This document shows, piece after piece, positions 20,046-29,581 of a DNA stretch of 64,000 nucleotides; the stretch's first letter is position 1, and the number at the start of each line of letters is the position of its first letter. Where the stretch lies: positions 1 to 64,000 of the forward strand of contig JAPLAE010000061.1 of the NCBI GenBank assembly GCA_026393455.1, read 5' to 3'. A program made the position numbers and the translations under genes. This DNA comes from Actinomycetota bacterium (GTDB lineage: Bacteria > Actinomycetota > Acidimicrobiia > Acidimicrobiales > Acidimicrobilacustridaceae). The notes beneath the pieces were generated by a model. That model did no database searches. It saw only the letters and a list, made by a program, of their open reading frames with translations, and had not been told where the DNA came from.

Positions 20046-22004
20046 TTAGTTGAGGACAATACGAACGTGTTCAATGACGTTTTCTACGGTCATGCCGAAG
20101 AGTTCCATGAGTTCCGAAGCCGGGGCGCTCGCTCCGTAATGGTCAATCCCGACGCAAGCATCGGCCCAGAGCGCCCAGCCGAACGTAGAACCGGCCTCGA
20201 CAGAAACACGTGGGAATCCTTCGCCAAGAATCGCTCGCTGGTAGTCATCATCTTGATCCATGAAGAGTTCCCAACATGGCATTGAGACAACTCGAGCGTG
20301 GATTCCCTCGGTCGCGAGTTGATCGGCAGTTGCAATACAGAGAGAAACCTCGGAACCGGTTCCGATCAGGACGACGTCTGGATCGGCTTTGGTCGAGCGA
20401 AGGATGTAGGCCCCACGTTCGACGTCTGTATTGCCGGCGGTGTTTTCGAGAACCGGAAGGTTCTGACGACTCAACACGAGTGCTGTTGGGCCGCCCATTT
20501 CAATGGCAATCCGCCAGGCTTGAGCGGTCTCGTTGGCATCGGCGGGGCGAATCACGCGCAACTTCGGCATCGCTCGCAGCGAGGCAAGGTGCTCGATCGG
20601 CTGATGAGTGGGTCCATCTTCTCCGACACCGATTGAATCGTGAGTCCACGAATAGATGACATGCAGATCAGAGAGAGCGGCCAAACGGACTGGCGGTCGC
20701 ATGTAGTCGGCGAAGACAAAGAATGTGCCTCCGAAGGGAATGATTCCGCCGTGTGCTGCCATGCCGTTCATCACAGATCCCATTGCATGCTCGCGAATAC
20801 CGAAATGGATCTGACGTCCGTCTCGATTCAATCGAGAGAATGGAACAGCGCCATCGAGTTCGACACCGCAATTGCCGGTGAGATCGGCTCCACCGCCCAT
20901 GAGGCCGGGAACGACGGGCGCTAACGCATTAAGAACCTTTTTGCCTGCTGCACGTGTCGCAACTGACTCGCCTGGTTCCCACGTTGGCAGAGCGTCCTTC
21001 CATCCATCGAGGCCCCGCCCTTCCAGCACGGCGTCGAGCACTGGTTTGTTTTCCGTCCAGTTCTCATACATCGAGTACCACGCTTCGCGCTCGGGGCGAT
21101 GGCGCGTTCCGGCAGCACGCATGTGCTCCAGAACATCTTCAGGACACCAGAAGGCTTCATCGGGCATGCCCATGAGAGCTTTCGTTGCGGTGATTTCTTC
21201 GGCACCGAAGGGATTGCCATGCGCATGTGCTGTATCGGTAAATTTTGCAGAGGGGAATCCGATATGGCTGCGCAGAACGATAAGTGATGGTTTGCCATCG
21301 ATAGCTTTCGCTCGATGCACTGCAGCCTCGAGAGCGTCGATTTCTTCGCCAATCTCACCGACGTTTTCAACGTGCCATCCGTAAGCGCGAAAGCGTTCTG
21401 CCGCATCATCCGAGAGCGCGAGTTCGGTCGGTCCGTCGATCGAGATGTGGTTGTCATCGTAAATCGCGACGAGCTTGTCGAGACCAAGGTGTCCAGCGAG
21501 AGACGCTGCCTCGTGCGAGATACCTTCCTCGAGATCTCCGTCTCCGCAAAGTACAAACGTGTGGTGGTCGAAAAGCTGCGGACCAAATTGGGCTCGCAGT
21601 GCATGCTCAGCGAGGGCCATGCCCACGGCGTTGGCGAGACCCTGACCGAGCGGCCCGGTCGTTACTTCGATGCCTGGGGTGTGCCCGCGTTCAGGGTGTC
21701 CGGCAGCAGGGGATCCGAACTGGCGAAAGTTCTTGATGTCATCGAGCGTCAGACCGAAACCGGTGAGGTACAGCATCGAATACTCGAGGATTGACGCGTG
21801 TCCACATGACAGGACAAAGCGATCGCGGTTCGGCCATTCAGGGCAACTTGCGTCGTAGCGCATCACGCGAGCGAACAGGGCATAGGCCAGAGGGGCAAGC
21901 GCCATCGCTGTTCCGGAGTGCCCCGAGTTGGCTTTCTGCGGTGCGTCCATTGAAAAACCGCGGACGACGTCAACGGTGCGGGCTTCGATTCTGCTTTCGG
22001 TCAC
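20046..22004 (-). CDS. tkt: Transketolase
   Basis: NSGHSGTAMALAPLAY, GHTPGIEVTTGPLGQGLANAVGMALAE, THDSIGVGEDGPTHQPIE; TAAGGT-N6-GTG start at 22004. Confidence 0.97.
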   Translation of the reverse strand: MTESRIEARTVDVVRGFSMDAPQKANSGHSGTAMALAPLAYALFARVMRYDASCPEWPNRDRFVLSCGHASILEYSMLYLTGFGLTLDDIKNFRQFGSPAAGHPERGHTPGIEVTTGPLGQGLANAVGMALAEHALRAQFGPQLFDHHTFVLCGDGDLEEGISHEAASLAGHLGLDKLVAIYDDNHISIDGPTELALSDDAAERFRAYGWHVENVGEIGEEIDALEAAVHRAKAIDGKPSLIVLRSHIGFPSAKFTDTAHAHGNPFGAEEITATKALMGMPDEAFWCPEDVLEHMRAAGTRHRPEREAWYSMYENWTENKPVLDAVLEGRGLDGWKDALPTWEPGESVATRAAGKKVLNALAPVVPGLMGGGADLTGNCGVELDGAVPFSRLNRDGRQIHFGIREHAMGSVMNGMAAHGGIIPFGGTFFVFADYMRPPVRLAALSDLHVIYSWTHDSIGVGEDGPTHQPIEHLASLRAMPKLRVIRPADANETAQAWRIAIEMGGPTALVLSRQNLPVLENTAGNTDVERGAYILRSTKADPDVVLIGTGSEVSLCIATADQLATEGIHARVVSMPCWELFMDQDDDYQRAILGEGFPRVSVEAGSTFGWALWADACVGIDHYGASAPASELMELFGMTVENVIEHVRIVLN

Positions 22005-22013
22005 GTCCAAACC

Positions 22014-23138
22014 TTAGTGGTGGGAACGCCCAAAGATGACTGCTGAGAACGGAGCGGAACAGAGCCCCGATTGACCTGTGCCGGGACCAATGACTGACGC
22101 CGCATGAATCCCAGCGTATGCCGAGGTACCGAGTGCTTCCCCGAGTATCCCAACCTCTCCGGTTCCGACGAGTTCGGTATCAGGATTGAGAGATCCGCAA
22201 GAGAAGACCAATGCGCCGAGGCCGCTCGATCCAAGCAGCGAGTCCTCAAGGTCAGCAAGTGGTCCATATCGATCCTGTCGAAGTAAGGCGATGCGATCAC
22301 CAACGTGCAGAGCGTGGGAAAGAGCGAGAGAATCGCTCGTTCGGTCTGCACCGAGAACTCGATAGACGTCGACGACGCGATCCGTATCGGGTTCTAGAAG
22401 AGCAACGGCAAGATCCTGAGCGGTAGTCGCTCGGCGTGACAATTCGATCGACGAGAGAACTTCCTTCGCAACCTGAAGCGCACTCTGATCGTCGATTTCG
22501 CACAGCATCAAACCCACGGTGTTCGTGACCACCATCGGAGCGGTTAGCGCCGTCGTTCCGTGAGCCAACGTCACGGTCGCATCTACCCCTGTCAGTGCGA
22601 GAGCGAGGAGACTTGGCGTTGTATTTCGTTCGCAATCCCGCAGCAGGCCTCCACGAGATGCGGCGAGCAGCGCTCCAGAAATCGATCGGCCGACCCTTAG
22701 CGAGCAGACCTGATCGATCCAGTCGGTTACACGTGGCTCTTCAGGGTCCCCGAAGAGAATGACGCTAGAAGCGGAGCGCATCGTTTGGTCGAATTCATGG
22801 TCATGGGCGAGAACTTGGTCGTCAACGGAAAACACCTGTATCGACTCCTCGCCTAACGACTCGTCGAGCCAGAGAGACCAAAGTGCTATTCCACTGCCCG
22901 TCGTCACCTCGCTCCCAGCTCCGATAACTCCATCAGAGACAACGAGAATGAAATTGCGTGGATGGAGAAGAACTCGAATGGTTTCGATGATGTCATCCGA
23001 AGTTCCGCCAAATGCTGGAGTAGCGAAGGCAACAATCAAATCAGCTTGAGGCTGATCGAGAGCTAGCAGTTCAGCGATGACATCGCCTGTCGCGTACGCA
23101 GGAATCGGATGTGTGGAAAGCGCAGCAGCGCAACGCAT
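22014..23138 (-). CDS. FIST-domain protein (FIST_N/FIST_C-like)
   Basis: FVVAFATPAFGG-type N-terminus, SDGVIGAGSEVTTGSGIALWS, GALVFSCGSLNPDTEL...GIHAASVIGPGTGQSGLCSAPFSAVIF resembling FIST_C. Confidence 0.65.
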   Translation of the reverse strand: MRCAAALSTHPIPAYATGDVIAELLALDQPQADLIVAFATPAFGGTSDDIIETIRVLLHPRNFILVVSDGVIGAGSEVTTGSGIALWSLWLDESLGEESIQVFSVDDQVLAHDHEFDQTMRSASSVILFGDPEEPRVTDWIDQVCSLRVGRSISGALLAASRGGLLRDCERNTTPSLLALALTGVDATVTLAHGTTALTAPMVVTNTVGLMLCEIDDQSALQVAKEVLSSIELSRRATTAQDLAVALLEPDTDRVVDVYRVLGADRTSDSLALSHALHVGDRIALLRQDRYGPLADLEDSLLGSSGLGALVFSCGSLNPDTELVGTGEVGILGEALGTSAYAGIHAASVIGPGTGQSGLCSAPFSAVIFGRSHH

Positions 23139-23524
23139 CAGGACGCGGGCGGGAGCAGTGTGAACGGCACGACGATGACCGGACCGAGATCAATTCGGCA
23201 GTGCGCTTCGACCGTGCCGTAATCATCGAAAGTCAGTTCAGCGCGCACGAGTCGGTAATTGAACTTGCCTGGCTCCACTTGGAGTGGCTGAACGTTGCGA
23301 GCTAGTTGTTCATCGCCGCGTCTGTATACGACCTCCAGCACACTGTTGTCGCGTGAGTCCGGGGGGCAATAGACGATCACGCAAAGGTGGGGCTCAATCG
23401 TGACGGGCGGCGGCCCGGCGGCCACGGCCGAGAATTGGACGCCGGTGATATCAATACGCGTTGATGGGCCTGCGACCTGACGAGTCTCAATTCCTTCAAT
23501 GAACAGTGCTGAGAGAATCTCCAT
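23138..23524 (-). CDS. Small conserved hypothetical protein
   Basis: MEILSALFIEGIETRQVAGPSTRIDITGV...; start overlaps the FIST operon, divergent from the TetR gene. Confidence 0.6.
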   Translation of the reverse strand: MEILSALFIEGIETRQVAGPSTRIDITGVQFSAVAAGPPPVTIEPHLCVIVYCPPDSRDNSVLEVVYRRGDEQLARNVQPLQVEPGKFNYRLVRAELTFDDYGTVEAHCRIDLGPVIVVPFTLLPPAS

Positions 23525-23583
23525 GAGAGGAACGGTAATCGCAGACAACGATCTGGAGAACGGGTCCCCGCTAGCCTCTCGAG

Positions 23584-24195
23584 ATGGCAGTAGGAGAAGG
23601 GAGTACCCCGACACGCGAAGTGATTCTCATCGAGGCGGAACTCTGCTTCGCCGAGAACGGTTTCGACGGCACATCGCTCAATGACATTGCAGGGGCCGTT
23701 GGTATCCGTCGGTCGAGCGTGCTCCACCACTTCCCTTCCAAAGAAGCCATCTATAAGGAAGTGTTTGATCGCGCATTAGCCGGTTGGATTATCCAGGTAG
23801 ATGAGGCAACGGACTCTCCCGTTCAAGGGTGGGAGAAAGTCGATCTCGTTCTCACAGCCGGTTTTCGGTTTTTTATAGAGAATTCGCAGTTTGTTCGTAT
23901 CGTGCGACGAGAAGCACTCGATGGAGGTCGTCGCCTAGGGGTTGATCTAGGTGTTGCTCTTCGCCCCCTGTTTGAAGGCGCTGTCGAATATTTCACGACA
24001 GAAATGAACGCTGGAACTTTTCGGCGATTCGATGCAGAACAGTTGATGCTTACCGGGTACGGGGCGCTTCTTAGTTACTTCAGTGACCTTCCGTTTATCG
24101 AGGGTCTCCTAGATCGAGATCCTCTGGCGATCGACGCGTTGGAGCAGCGACTCGAACACCTCCGAGCGTTTTTCCGCGCAGCTCTGCAACCATGA
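23584..24195 (+). CDS. TetR/AcrR-family transcriptional regulator
   Basis: N-terminal [54 protein letters not shown]6-ATG. Confidence 0.93.
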   Translation: MAVGEGSTPTREVILIEAELCFAENGFDGTSLNDIAGAVGIRRSSVLHHFPSKEAIYKEVFDRALAGWIIQVDEATDSPVQGWEKVDLVLTAGFRFFIENSQFVRIVRREALDGGRRLGVDLGVALRPLFEGAVEYFTTEMNAGTFRRFDAEQLMLTGYGALLSYFSDLPFIEGLLDRDPLAIDALEQRLEHLRAFFRAALQP

Positions 24196-24851
24196 GCCGA
24201 ACGCTTTCCGAATCAGATTCGAAGGAATTGCTCGGTAGCTTTGGAATACCGTTCCTCCCCGAAGTTCTTGTCTCTTCGCGCGAACAGGTAGAGGCAGCCC
24301 TTGTCGGAATGACAGGTCCCTTCGCGGTCAAATTGTGCGGAGAAAACATTTCCCATAAATCAGAGCGCGGGCTTGTGCGTTTAGGCGTGAGCGGTACTCG
24401 TGCCGTCGAACAGGCGTGCCAAGAACTTCTCGACGCTGCCTTGCCCGAGGACGTCGCCACCGGCGTACTCGTCGCTCCTATGGCAACCGGTCTCCGAGAG
24501 TTCATCGCAGGGGTATCGGTAGATCCAGTGTTCGGACCGACGATTGTGTTCGGTCTTGGTGGTGTGCTGGCAGAGGCAATCGCCGACGTCACCGTTCGGC
24601 TCGCTCCCATACGACGCTACGACGCTCTGGATATGTTGAGTTCACTGCGGTGTCGCGCACTCCTCGCTCCGTTTCGTGGCGAGCCGGCCGTGGATCTTGA
24701 AGCGTTGGCCGACCTTCTCTGTTCGCTTTCCGATGCTGCTGTGAGCATCGTCGGACTCAGATCGATCGATGTCAATCCAGTCATGATCGTTAACGGTGTG
24801 CCCATCGCACTCGATGCGCTCGTCGAACGTTCGGGTGCGGAGCAGGAGTGA
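24192..24851 (+). CDS. ADP-forming acyl-CoA synthetase beta (ATP-grasp) subunit
   Basis: [69 protein letters not shown]. Confidence 0.85.
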   Translation: MSRTLSESDSKELLGSFGIPFLPEVLVSSREQVEAALVGMTGPFAVKLCGENISHKSERGLVRLGVSGTRAVEQACQELLDAALPEDVATGVLVAPMATGLREFIAGVSVDPVFGPTIVFGLGGVLAEAIADVTVRLAPIRRYDALDMLSSLRCRALLAPFRGEPAVDLEALADLLCSLSDAAVSIVGLRSIDVNPVMIVNGVPIALDALVERSGAEQE

Positions 24852-26335
24852 TGGTCTCTTCCCACCATTTCCAAGCTCTTTTTGATCCGCGAGGGATCGT
24901 GGTTGCAGGAGCGTCGACTCATCCAGGAAAGTTCGGGTTTGTCGCGCTTCATAACATTCTCTCTTGCGGTTATGAAGGCGAAGTTTTCGCAACGAACCGT
25001 GAGCGCGTAGATGTCCTTGGGCGATCAACGGTCGCGGATCTCACCGAGATTCCTCACGGGAGAGCCGACCTTGTGTTTGTCTGCACCCCAGCGTCGTCAA
25101 ACCCCGAAGTCCTCCGTCAAGCTGCATCAGTCGGAATCAAGGCCGCATTCATCGCCTCTGCGGGATATGGCGAATCCGGCGAAGCCGGTCTCAAACTTCA
25201 GATGGAACTTGTTGAGCTAGCGACCGAACTGGACATGGTGATCGTCGGCCCGAATGGTCAGGGGCTTATCTCCACTCCATCTTCGCTCTGCGCTCAAATC
25301 GTCGCGCCGTATCCACCGGTAGGTTCGATTGGCATCGCTAGTCAGTCAGGTAACTTCGTTTCGTCGTTTATGAACCTTTCGCGCCAAAGCGGAGTGGGGA
25401 TCAGCCGCGCTATTTCTGTTGGGAATGCCGCTCAGGTTGGCATCATCGACATGCTCGAGTATTTCTCTGAGGATCCGAAAACTTCCGTGGGCCTCGTTTA
25501 CGTAGAAGGAATTTCCGACGGTAGGGGATTCGCCGAGCGTCTCAAGAAAGTTTGTCGGCGAATGCCAGTTGTCATTCTTAAAGGTGGGGCATCGGGCTTG
25601 GGCGCTCGTGCTGCGGCCAGTCACACTGGCTCGCTTGCGACTGACGACCGAGTGTTCGATGGCCTCTGTCGCCAGATGGGTGCAACCCGCGCGGGTTCGA
25701 TCGCCGAAGCGTTTGATATCGCAGCGGCCTTTGCGACGTTGCCAGCACCGCGCGGGCCGCGGTTGGCCGTGGTGACCACCGTGGGAGGATGGGGTGTGCT
25801 TGCGGCCGATGCCATCTCCAGCACGAGTCTTGAACTCGTCGATCTTCCGCCCGATCTGCGTGACACGCTTGATGCACTTTTACCTCCGAGGTGGAGCCGA
25901 AATAATCCAATCGACCTCGCCGGTGGCGAAACGAAGGACACGGTTCCTGCGGTCCTAGACGCCGTTGTTGGCCACCCTGAAATCGATGCGACATTGGTTC
26001 TCGGGATGGGCATCCAATCCAACCAAGGGAGACTCGAAAGGGAAGGTCCGTTTTACCCGGACCACGGTTTGGAACGAATCGTTGCATTCCACGACCGTCA
26101 GGACGCTCGCTATGTCGAAGTCGCACTTTCAGCGTCAGAAGCAGTTGATAAGCCAGTTCTCATCGCCTCAGAGTTGGCGATCGCCGATCCGGACAATGCC
26201 GCCGTCGCCGCTGTACGTTCGACCGGCAGTTTCTGTTTTCCCTCGGCTGAACGGGCAGTCGTCGCTCTGCACCACCTCCATGAACGCGCAGCCTGGCTTA
26301 CATCTTTCGGAACGCCAGGCATCGAGACGGAATGA
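24848..26335 (+). CDS. ADP-forming acyl-CoA synthetase alpha (CoA-binding) subunit
   Basis: FDPRGIVVAGASTHPGKFGFVALHNIL, GIASQSGNFVSSFMN, KGGASGLGARAAASHTGSLATDD. Confidence 0.88.
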   Translation: MMVSSHHFQALFDPRGIVVAGASTHPGKFGFVALHNILSCGYEGEVFATNRERVDVLGRSTVADLTEIPHGRADLVFVCTPASSNPEVLRQAASVGIKAAFIASAGYGESGEAGLKLQMELVELATELDMVIVGPNGQGLISTPSSLCAQIVAPYPPVGSIGIASQSGNFVSSFMNLSRQSGVGISRAISVGNAAQVGIIDMLEYFSEDPKTSVGLVYVEGISDGRGFAERLKKVCRRMPVVILKGGASGLGARAAASHTGSLATDDRVFDGLCRQMGATRAGSIAEAFDIAAAFATLPAPRGPRLAVVTTVGGWGVLAADAISSTSLELVDLPPDLRDTLDALLPPRWSRNNPIDLAGGETKDTVPAVLDAVVGHPEIDATLVLGMGIQSNQGRLEREGPFYPDHGLERIVAFHDRQDARYVEVALSASEAVDKPVLIASELAIADPDNAAVAAVRSTGSFCFPSAERAVVALHHLHERAAWLTSFGTPGIETE

Positions 26336-27738
26336 TGTCGGTCAGGACACATACTGCTTGGGTCGCGTTGGCGCTCACGCTCCTGCTTGTGCAGACCGCA
26401 AGCGCGACGGCTGAAGAGAAGCCTGACCCGTCGAAAGCACCCACAGTTCCGACAACTCCGGTTCTCTCTGCGCGACGTTTTCCCGGTGCGCTGCAGGCGG
26501 TCACAAGTGACGCAGATCTCGTTTCCTCAATTGATCTCTACCTCTCCAAGGTGGTCGGATCCACCTGTGCGCTGATTGAACAAGATGGTCGCGTTATCTA
26601 CCGTCACAATGAATCTGATTCGTTCGCTCCGGCATCGACTCAAAAACTCGCTACGGCGCTCGCAGCTATAGACATCCTCGGAGCGGATAGGACCTATTCG
26701 ACACGGTTCGTCGCCGCAAAGGAACCGAAGAACGGAATCATCGATGGGGATCTCTATGTAATCGGTGGGGGAGACCCCCTCTTCACTACGACCGGTTACA
26801 AAACCGTCTTCGATGATCCAGACCAATTCTCCGAGGACTTCGTAGCCCTGGCCGACACGCTCGCTGATGCGGGAGTGAAGCAGATCTCAGGCGGCATCGT
26901 TGGCGACGACTCTCGTTACGACGCCGTTCGTTGGGTCCCGACCTGGCCATCTCGCTATCAACAAGGCGACAGAGTTGCGCCTCTCTCCGCCCTTCTGGTC
27001 AACGATGGATCAACTGGATACAGCGATAGTCCAACCGATCCCACAACAACTCGGAAGGCAGGGGACTCGCCTCTGCTCTTCGCTCAGACGCTTCGTACCG
27101 TCCTGAATGGTCGCGGAATCAAGGTTGTGGGCGGAGCTTTGACGGGACGAGCACCGAAAGATGCGAAGGAGGTTGCGAGCTTCGAGTCAGTTCCTATGAC
27201 CAAAGTTCTTTCAGAAATGCTTGCTGACTCGGACAACACGACCGCCGAACTCATAGCGAAAGAAATTGGCTTGGAGTCCAAGGGGCAAGGAACAACGGCG
27301 GCTGGTATCGAAGCGATCAAGGAATCATTAACTCGCCAGGGATTCGATGTCTCTCGGTTGGTCATGCTCGATGGCTCGGGTCTTGACCTCGGTAACCGGA
27401 TGTCTTGCTCTCTGGATCTGGCGTTGGTCTCGGCAGTATCGAGGGTCCCAGAGCTCTCGGGCGCCCTGCCAGTCGGTGGACGTTCAGGCACACTGCGCAA
27501 ACGGATGTTGGCCTCAGCCTCGACCGGACGTGTTCGAGCAAAAACCGGCACGCTCACATCTGTAAATGCTCTCGCCGGTTTTGCCGACACCCCGCAAGGC
27601 AATCTGTTGACGTTCTCATTCATTCACAATGGAACCGATGTGCGTACTACTGCTGTTGCCGATGGGTTCACTGATCGTTTGATGGCCTACGCCAAGGGGC
27701 CAAAGATTGCGACGCTGAGTCCGCTGCCTACCAAATGA
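26332..27738 (+). CDS. dacB: D-alanyl-D-alanine carboxypeptidase/endopeptidase (PBP4/DacB family)
   Basis: N-terminal signal peptide; SXXK FAPASTQKLATALAA; LLVNDGS; SDNTTAELIAKEI; VRAKTGTLTSVNALAG (KTG). Confidence 0.92.
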   Translation: MMSVRTHTAWVALALTLLLVQTASATAEEKPDPSKAPTVPTTPVLSARRFPGALQAVTSDADLVSSIDLYLSKVVGSTCALIEQDGRVIYRHNESDSFAPASTQKLATALAAIDILGADRTYSTRFVAAKEPKNGIIDGDLYVIGGGDPLFTTTGYKTVFDDPDQFSEDFVALADTLADAGVKQISGGIVGDDSRYDAVRWVPTWPSRYQQGDRVAPLSALLVNDGSTGYSDSPTDPTTTRKAGDSPLLFAQTLRTVLNGRGIKVVGGALTGRAPKDAKEVASFESVPMTKVLSEMLADSDNTTAELIAKEIGLESKGQGTTAAGIEAIKESLTRQGFDVSRLVMLDGSGLDLGNRMSCSLDLALVSAVSRVPELSGALPVGGRSGTLRKRMLASASTGRVRAKTGTLTSVNALAGFADTPQGNLLTFSFIHNGTDVRTTAVADGFTDRLMAYAKGPKIATLSPLPTK

Positions 27739-28394
27739 CAGATTTCGAGAGCGATGGGCGCAGAGAACTCCCCTTGTTTCCTCTCGGTAGCGTTGCGCTA
27801 CCTGGAGTTGGGTTGCCTCTTCATGTATTTGAACCTCGCTACAGGGCGCTCGTTATGACGAGTTTGTCCTCGGACCGTCTTTTTGGATCTGTTCTCATTG
27901 CTCGCGGGAGTGAGATCGGCGGCGGCGATCAGCGCAACGATTTCGGAACCCTTGTGCGCATCATCGAAGCGCAAGAAGATGCCGATGGGCGCTGGCTGGT
28001 AACTGGCGTGGGAATTGAGCGGCTCCGAGTCCACGAATGGCTCAACGATGATCCATTCCCCCGAGCGGTGGTCGAGAGTTCTCCCGATACTCCCAATGGT
28101 TCGGACACGGCACCTCTTCTGGAACTCGCCCGATCACTCTGTGTCGAGGTCAGAAGGCGAACTGGATCAGGCGCCGATTTACAGACGATCGTCGACCTTC
28201 TTGATCCAGATCCATCGGTCGCTTCATTCCAGCTTCTCGCCCTGTCCACACTCGGACCAAGCGATCAATACACAGGTCTATGCGCACCTACAACCGCAGG
28301 GCGCCTCGAGTTTTTGTGTCAGTCGCTGCGGGACCAACTCGCCGATCTCGATGCAATCGAAGCACTGCACCGCAGGGAATCGTACGGCGAATAA
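27735..28394 (+). CDS. LON peptidase substrate-binding domain protein
   Basis: LPLFPLGSVALPGVGLPLHVFEPRYRALV; FGTLVRIIEAQEDADGRWLVTGVGIERLRV. Confidence 0.87.
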   Translation: MTDFESDGRRELPLFPLGSVALPGVGLPLHVFEPRYRALVMTSLSSDRLFGSVLIARGSEIGGGDQRNDFGTLVRIIEAQEDADGRWLVTGVGIERLRVHEWLNDDPFPRAVVESSPDTPNGSDTAPLLELARSLCVEVRRRTGSGADLQTIVDLLDPDPSVASFQLLALSTLGPSDQYTGLCAPTTAGRLEFLCQSLRDQLADLDAIEALHRRESYGE

Positions 28395-28515
28395 CGAGCG
28401 GAAAAGACGGGCTAGCGCTGCGTTCATGCTCCCACCACTGGAGAGTGGGATACTTAAATAGTGGAGCAGCGATGCCTTCACCCTTTCCCGGCATTGAGAC
28501 ATCGAAGGAACCATT

Positions 28516-28863
28516 GTGGCGAAATCAGCGTCGATAGCGGAGACCATCCAAGATCTTTGGGATCTTCTCGTTTCGTACGCCCGACAAGAGACGATCGATC
28601 CCTTACGCAATATCGTTCGTTACCTTGCGTTCGGCGTTGGCGGGATGATCGTGATCACTCTTGGAGTGTTTCTCCTCGGTCTCTCCGCACTGCGTGCCCT
28701 GCAGACACAAACAGGAGATCTCTTTACCGGCTTCTGGTCGTGGGTTCCTTACATCATCGTTGCGTTGATCTTCGGAGGTCTTGTCGCCTTTTCGATCTCA
28801 AGGATCGGCAAGGGCGGCGTTGGAACACAACCGGCGACCTCTTCTCAGAAGGGCAAAAAATGA
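28516..28863 (+). CDS. Small membrane protein, putative actinobacterial holin-X / DUF1469-like
   Basis: Amphipathic N-terminus then two hydrophobic segments; AAGGA SD before GTG. Confidence 0.5.
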   Translation: MAKSASIAETIQDLWDLLVSYARQETIDPLRNIVRYLAFGVGGMIVITLGVFLLGLSALRALQTQTGDLFTGFWSWVPYIIVALIFGGLVAFSISRIGKGGVGTQPATSSQKGKK

Positions 28864-29069
28864 CCTCCAACGCTCCGATTACCCGTGATCACATCGAAGA
28901 ACGATTTCGTTCGATCCAGACCGAAATTGAGGGCGTCGAATCCGAGGCTCGCAGTTACACCGCGATCGCCGTGGCTGCTGTAACGGTGACGGTCGTGGTC
29001 CTTGTTTTCGCGCTCGGAAGCAGGCGCGGGCGCAAGCGCAGAACATTCGTGGAGATTCGACGCGTATGA
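28860..29069 (+). CDS. Small single-TM hypothetical protein
   Basis: ATGA overlap with upstream stop; MTSNAPITRDHIEERFRSIQTEIEGVESEARSYTAIAVAAVTVTVVVLVFALGSRRGRKRRTF. Confidence 0.55.
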   Translation: MTSNAPITRDHIEERFRSIQTEIEGVESEARSYTAIAVAAVTVTVVVLVFALGSRRGRKRRTFVEIRRV

Positions 29070-29347
29070 GCGTCCTTTCCGACCTGCGCCGGAGGGCTCT
29101 TACCAAGGGACTCTTTGGTGGAAGCAGAGTGTGGTTGATTCTTGGTGTTGCCGCTTGGTCTCTCAGAGCCCTGAAGTGGGCGCTGCGTCCGGACCCGAAG
29201 ACTGTCTATAAAGGGAAACTCCTCTTGGGTGAGACGATCGTTCTTACCCATGAACCAGCCCCTCCGACGAGACGCCAACGACGCAAGGCGAAGAAGACCG
29301 AGAGGCACAATCGCACGAACGCTGATCGGCGCTCTGGCCGCGCCTAG
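29066..29347 (+). CDS. Small hypothetical protein
   Basis: ATGA overlap with upstream gene; 93 aa with basic C-terminus. Confidence 0.5.
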   Translation: MSVLSDLRRRALTKGLFGGSRVWLILGVAAWSLRALKWALRPDPKTVYKGKLLLGETIVLTHEPAPPTRRQRRKAKKTERHNRTNADRRSGRA

Positions 29348-29380
29348 GTGTTCGGGCTCTCGGCCTGCGATCATGTACTT

Positions 29381-29581
29381 GTGAAAGTTCGACTCCATAA
29401 CCCCCGACGGGATCTCGACATTGAAGGTCCCATCACGATCATCAATCTCCTCGCTCGTCTCGATCTCAACCGAGAAGCTGTGCTCGTCGTTCGAGATGGC
29501 GAACTTGTTCCTGGGGATGAATCCCTCTCCGATGATGACGCGATTGAGATTCGCCCCGTCATATCGGGAGGTGAGCAATGA
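29381..29581 (+). CDS. ttuB: ThiS/MoaD-like ubiquitin-fold sulfur carrier, TtuB-like
   Basis: VKVRLHNPRRDLDIEGPITIINLLARLDLNREAVLVVRDGELVPGDESLSDDDAIEIRPVISGGEQ; beta-grasp carrier pattern with near-terminal GG; overlaps ttuA by ATGA. Confidence 0.78.
   Translation: MKVRLHNPRRDLDIEGPITIINLLARLDLNREAVLVVRDGELVPGDESLSDDDAIEIRPVISGGEQ

Noticed and set aside
28429-28452. Short hairpin CCCAC-CACTGGAGA-GTGGG downstream of the LON-domain gene
   Set aside because: Only a 5-bp stem and no T-run; too weak to call a terminator.
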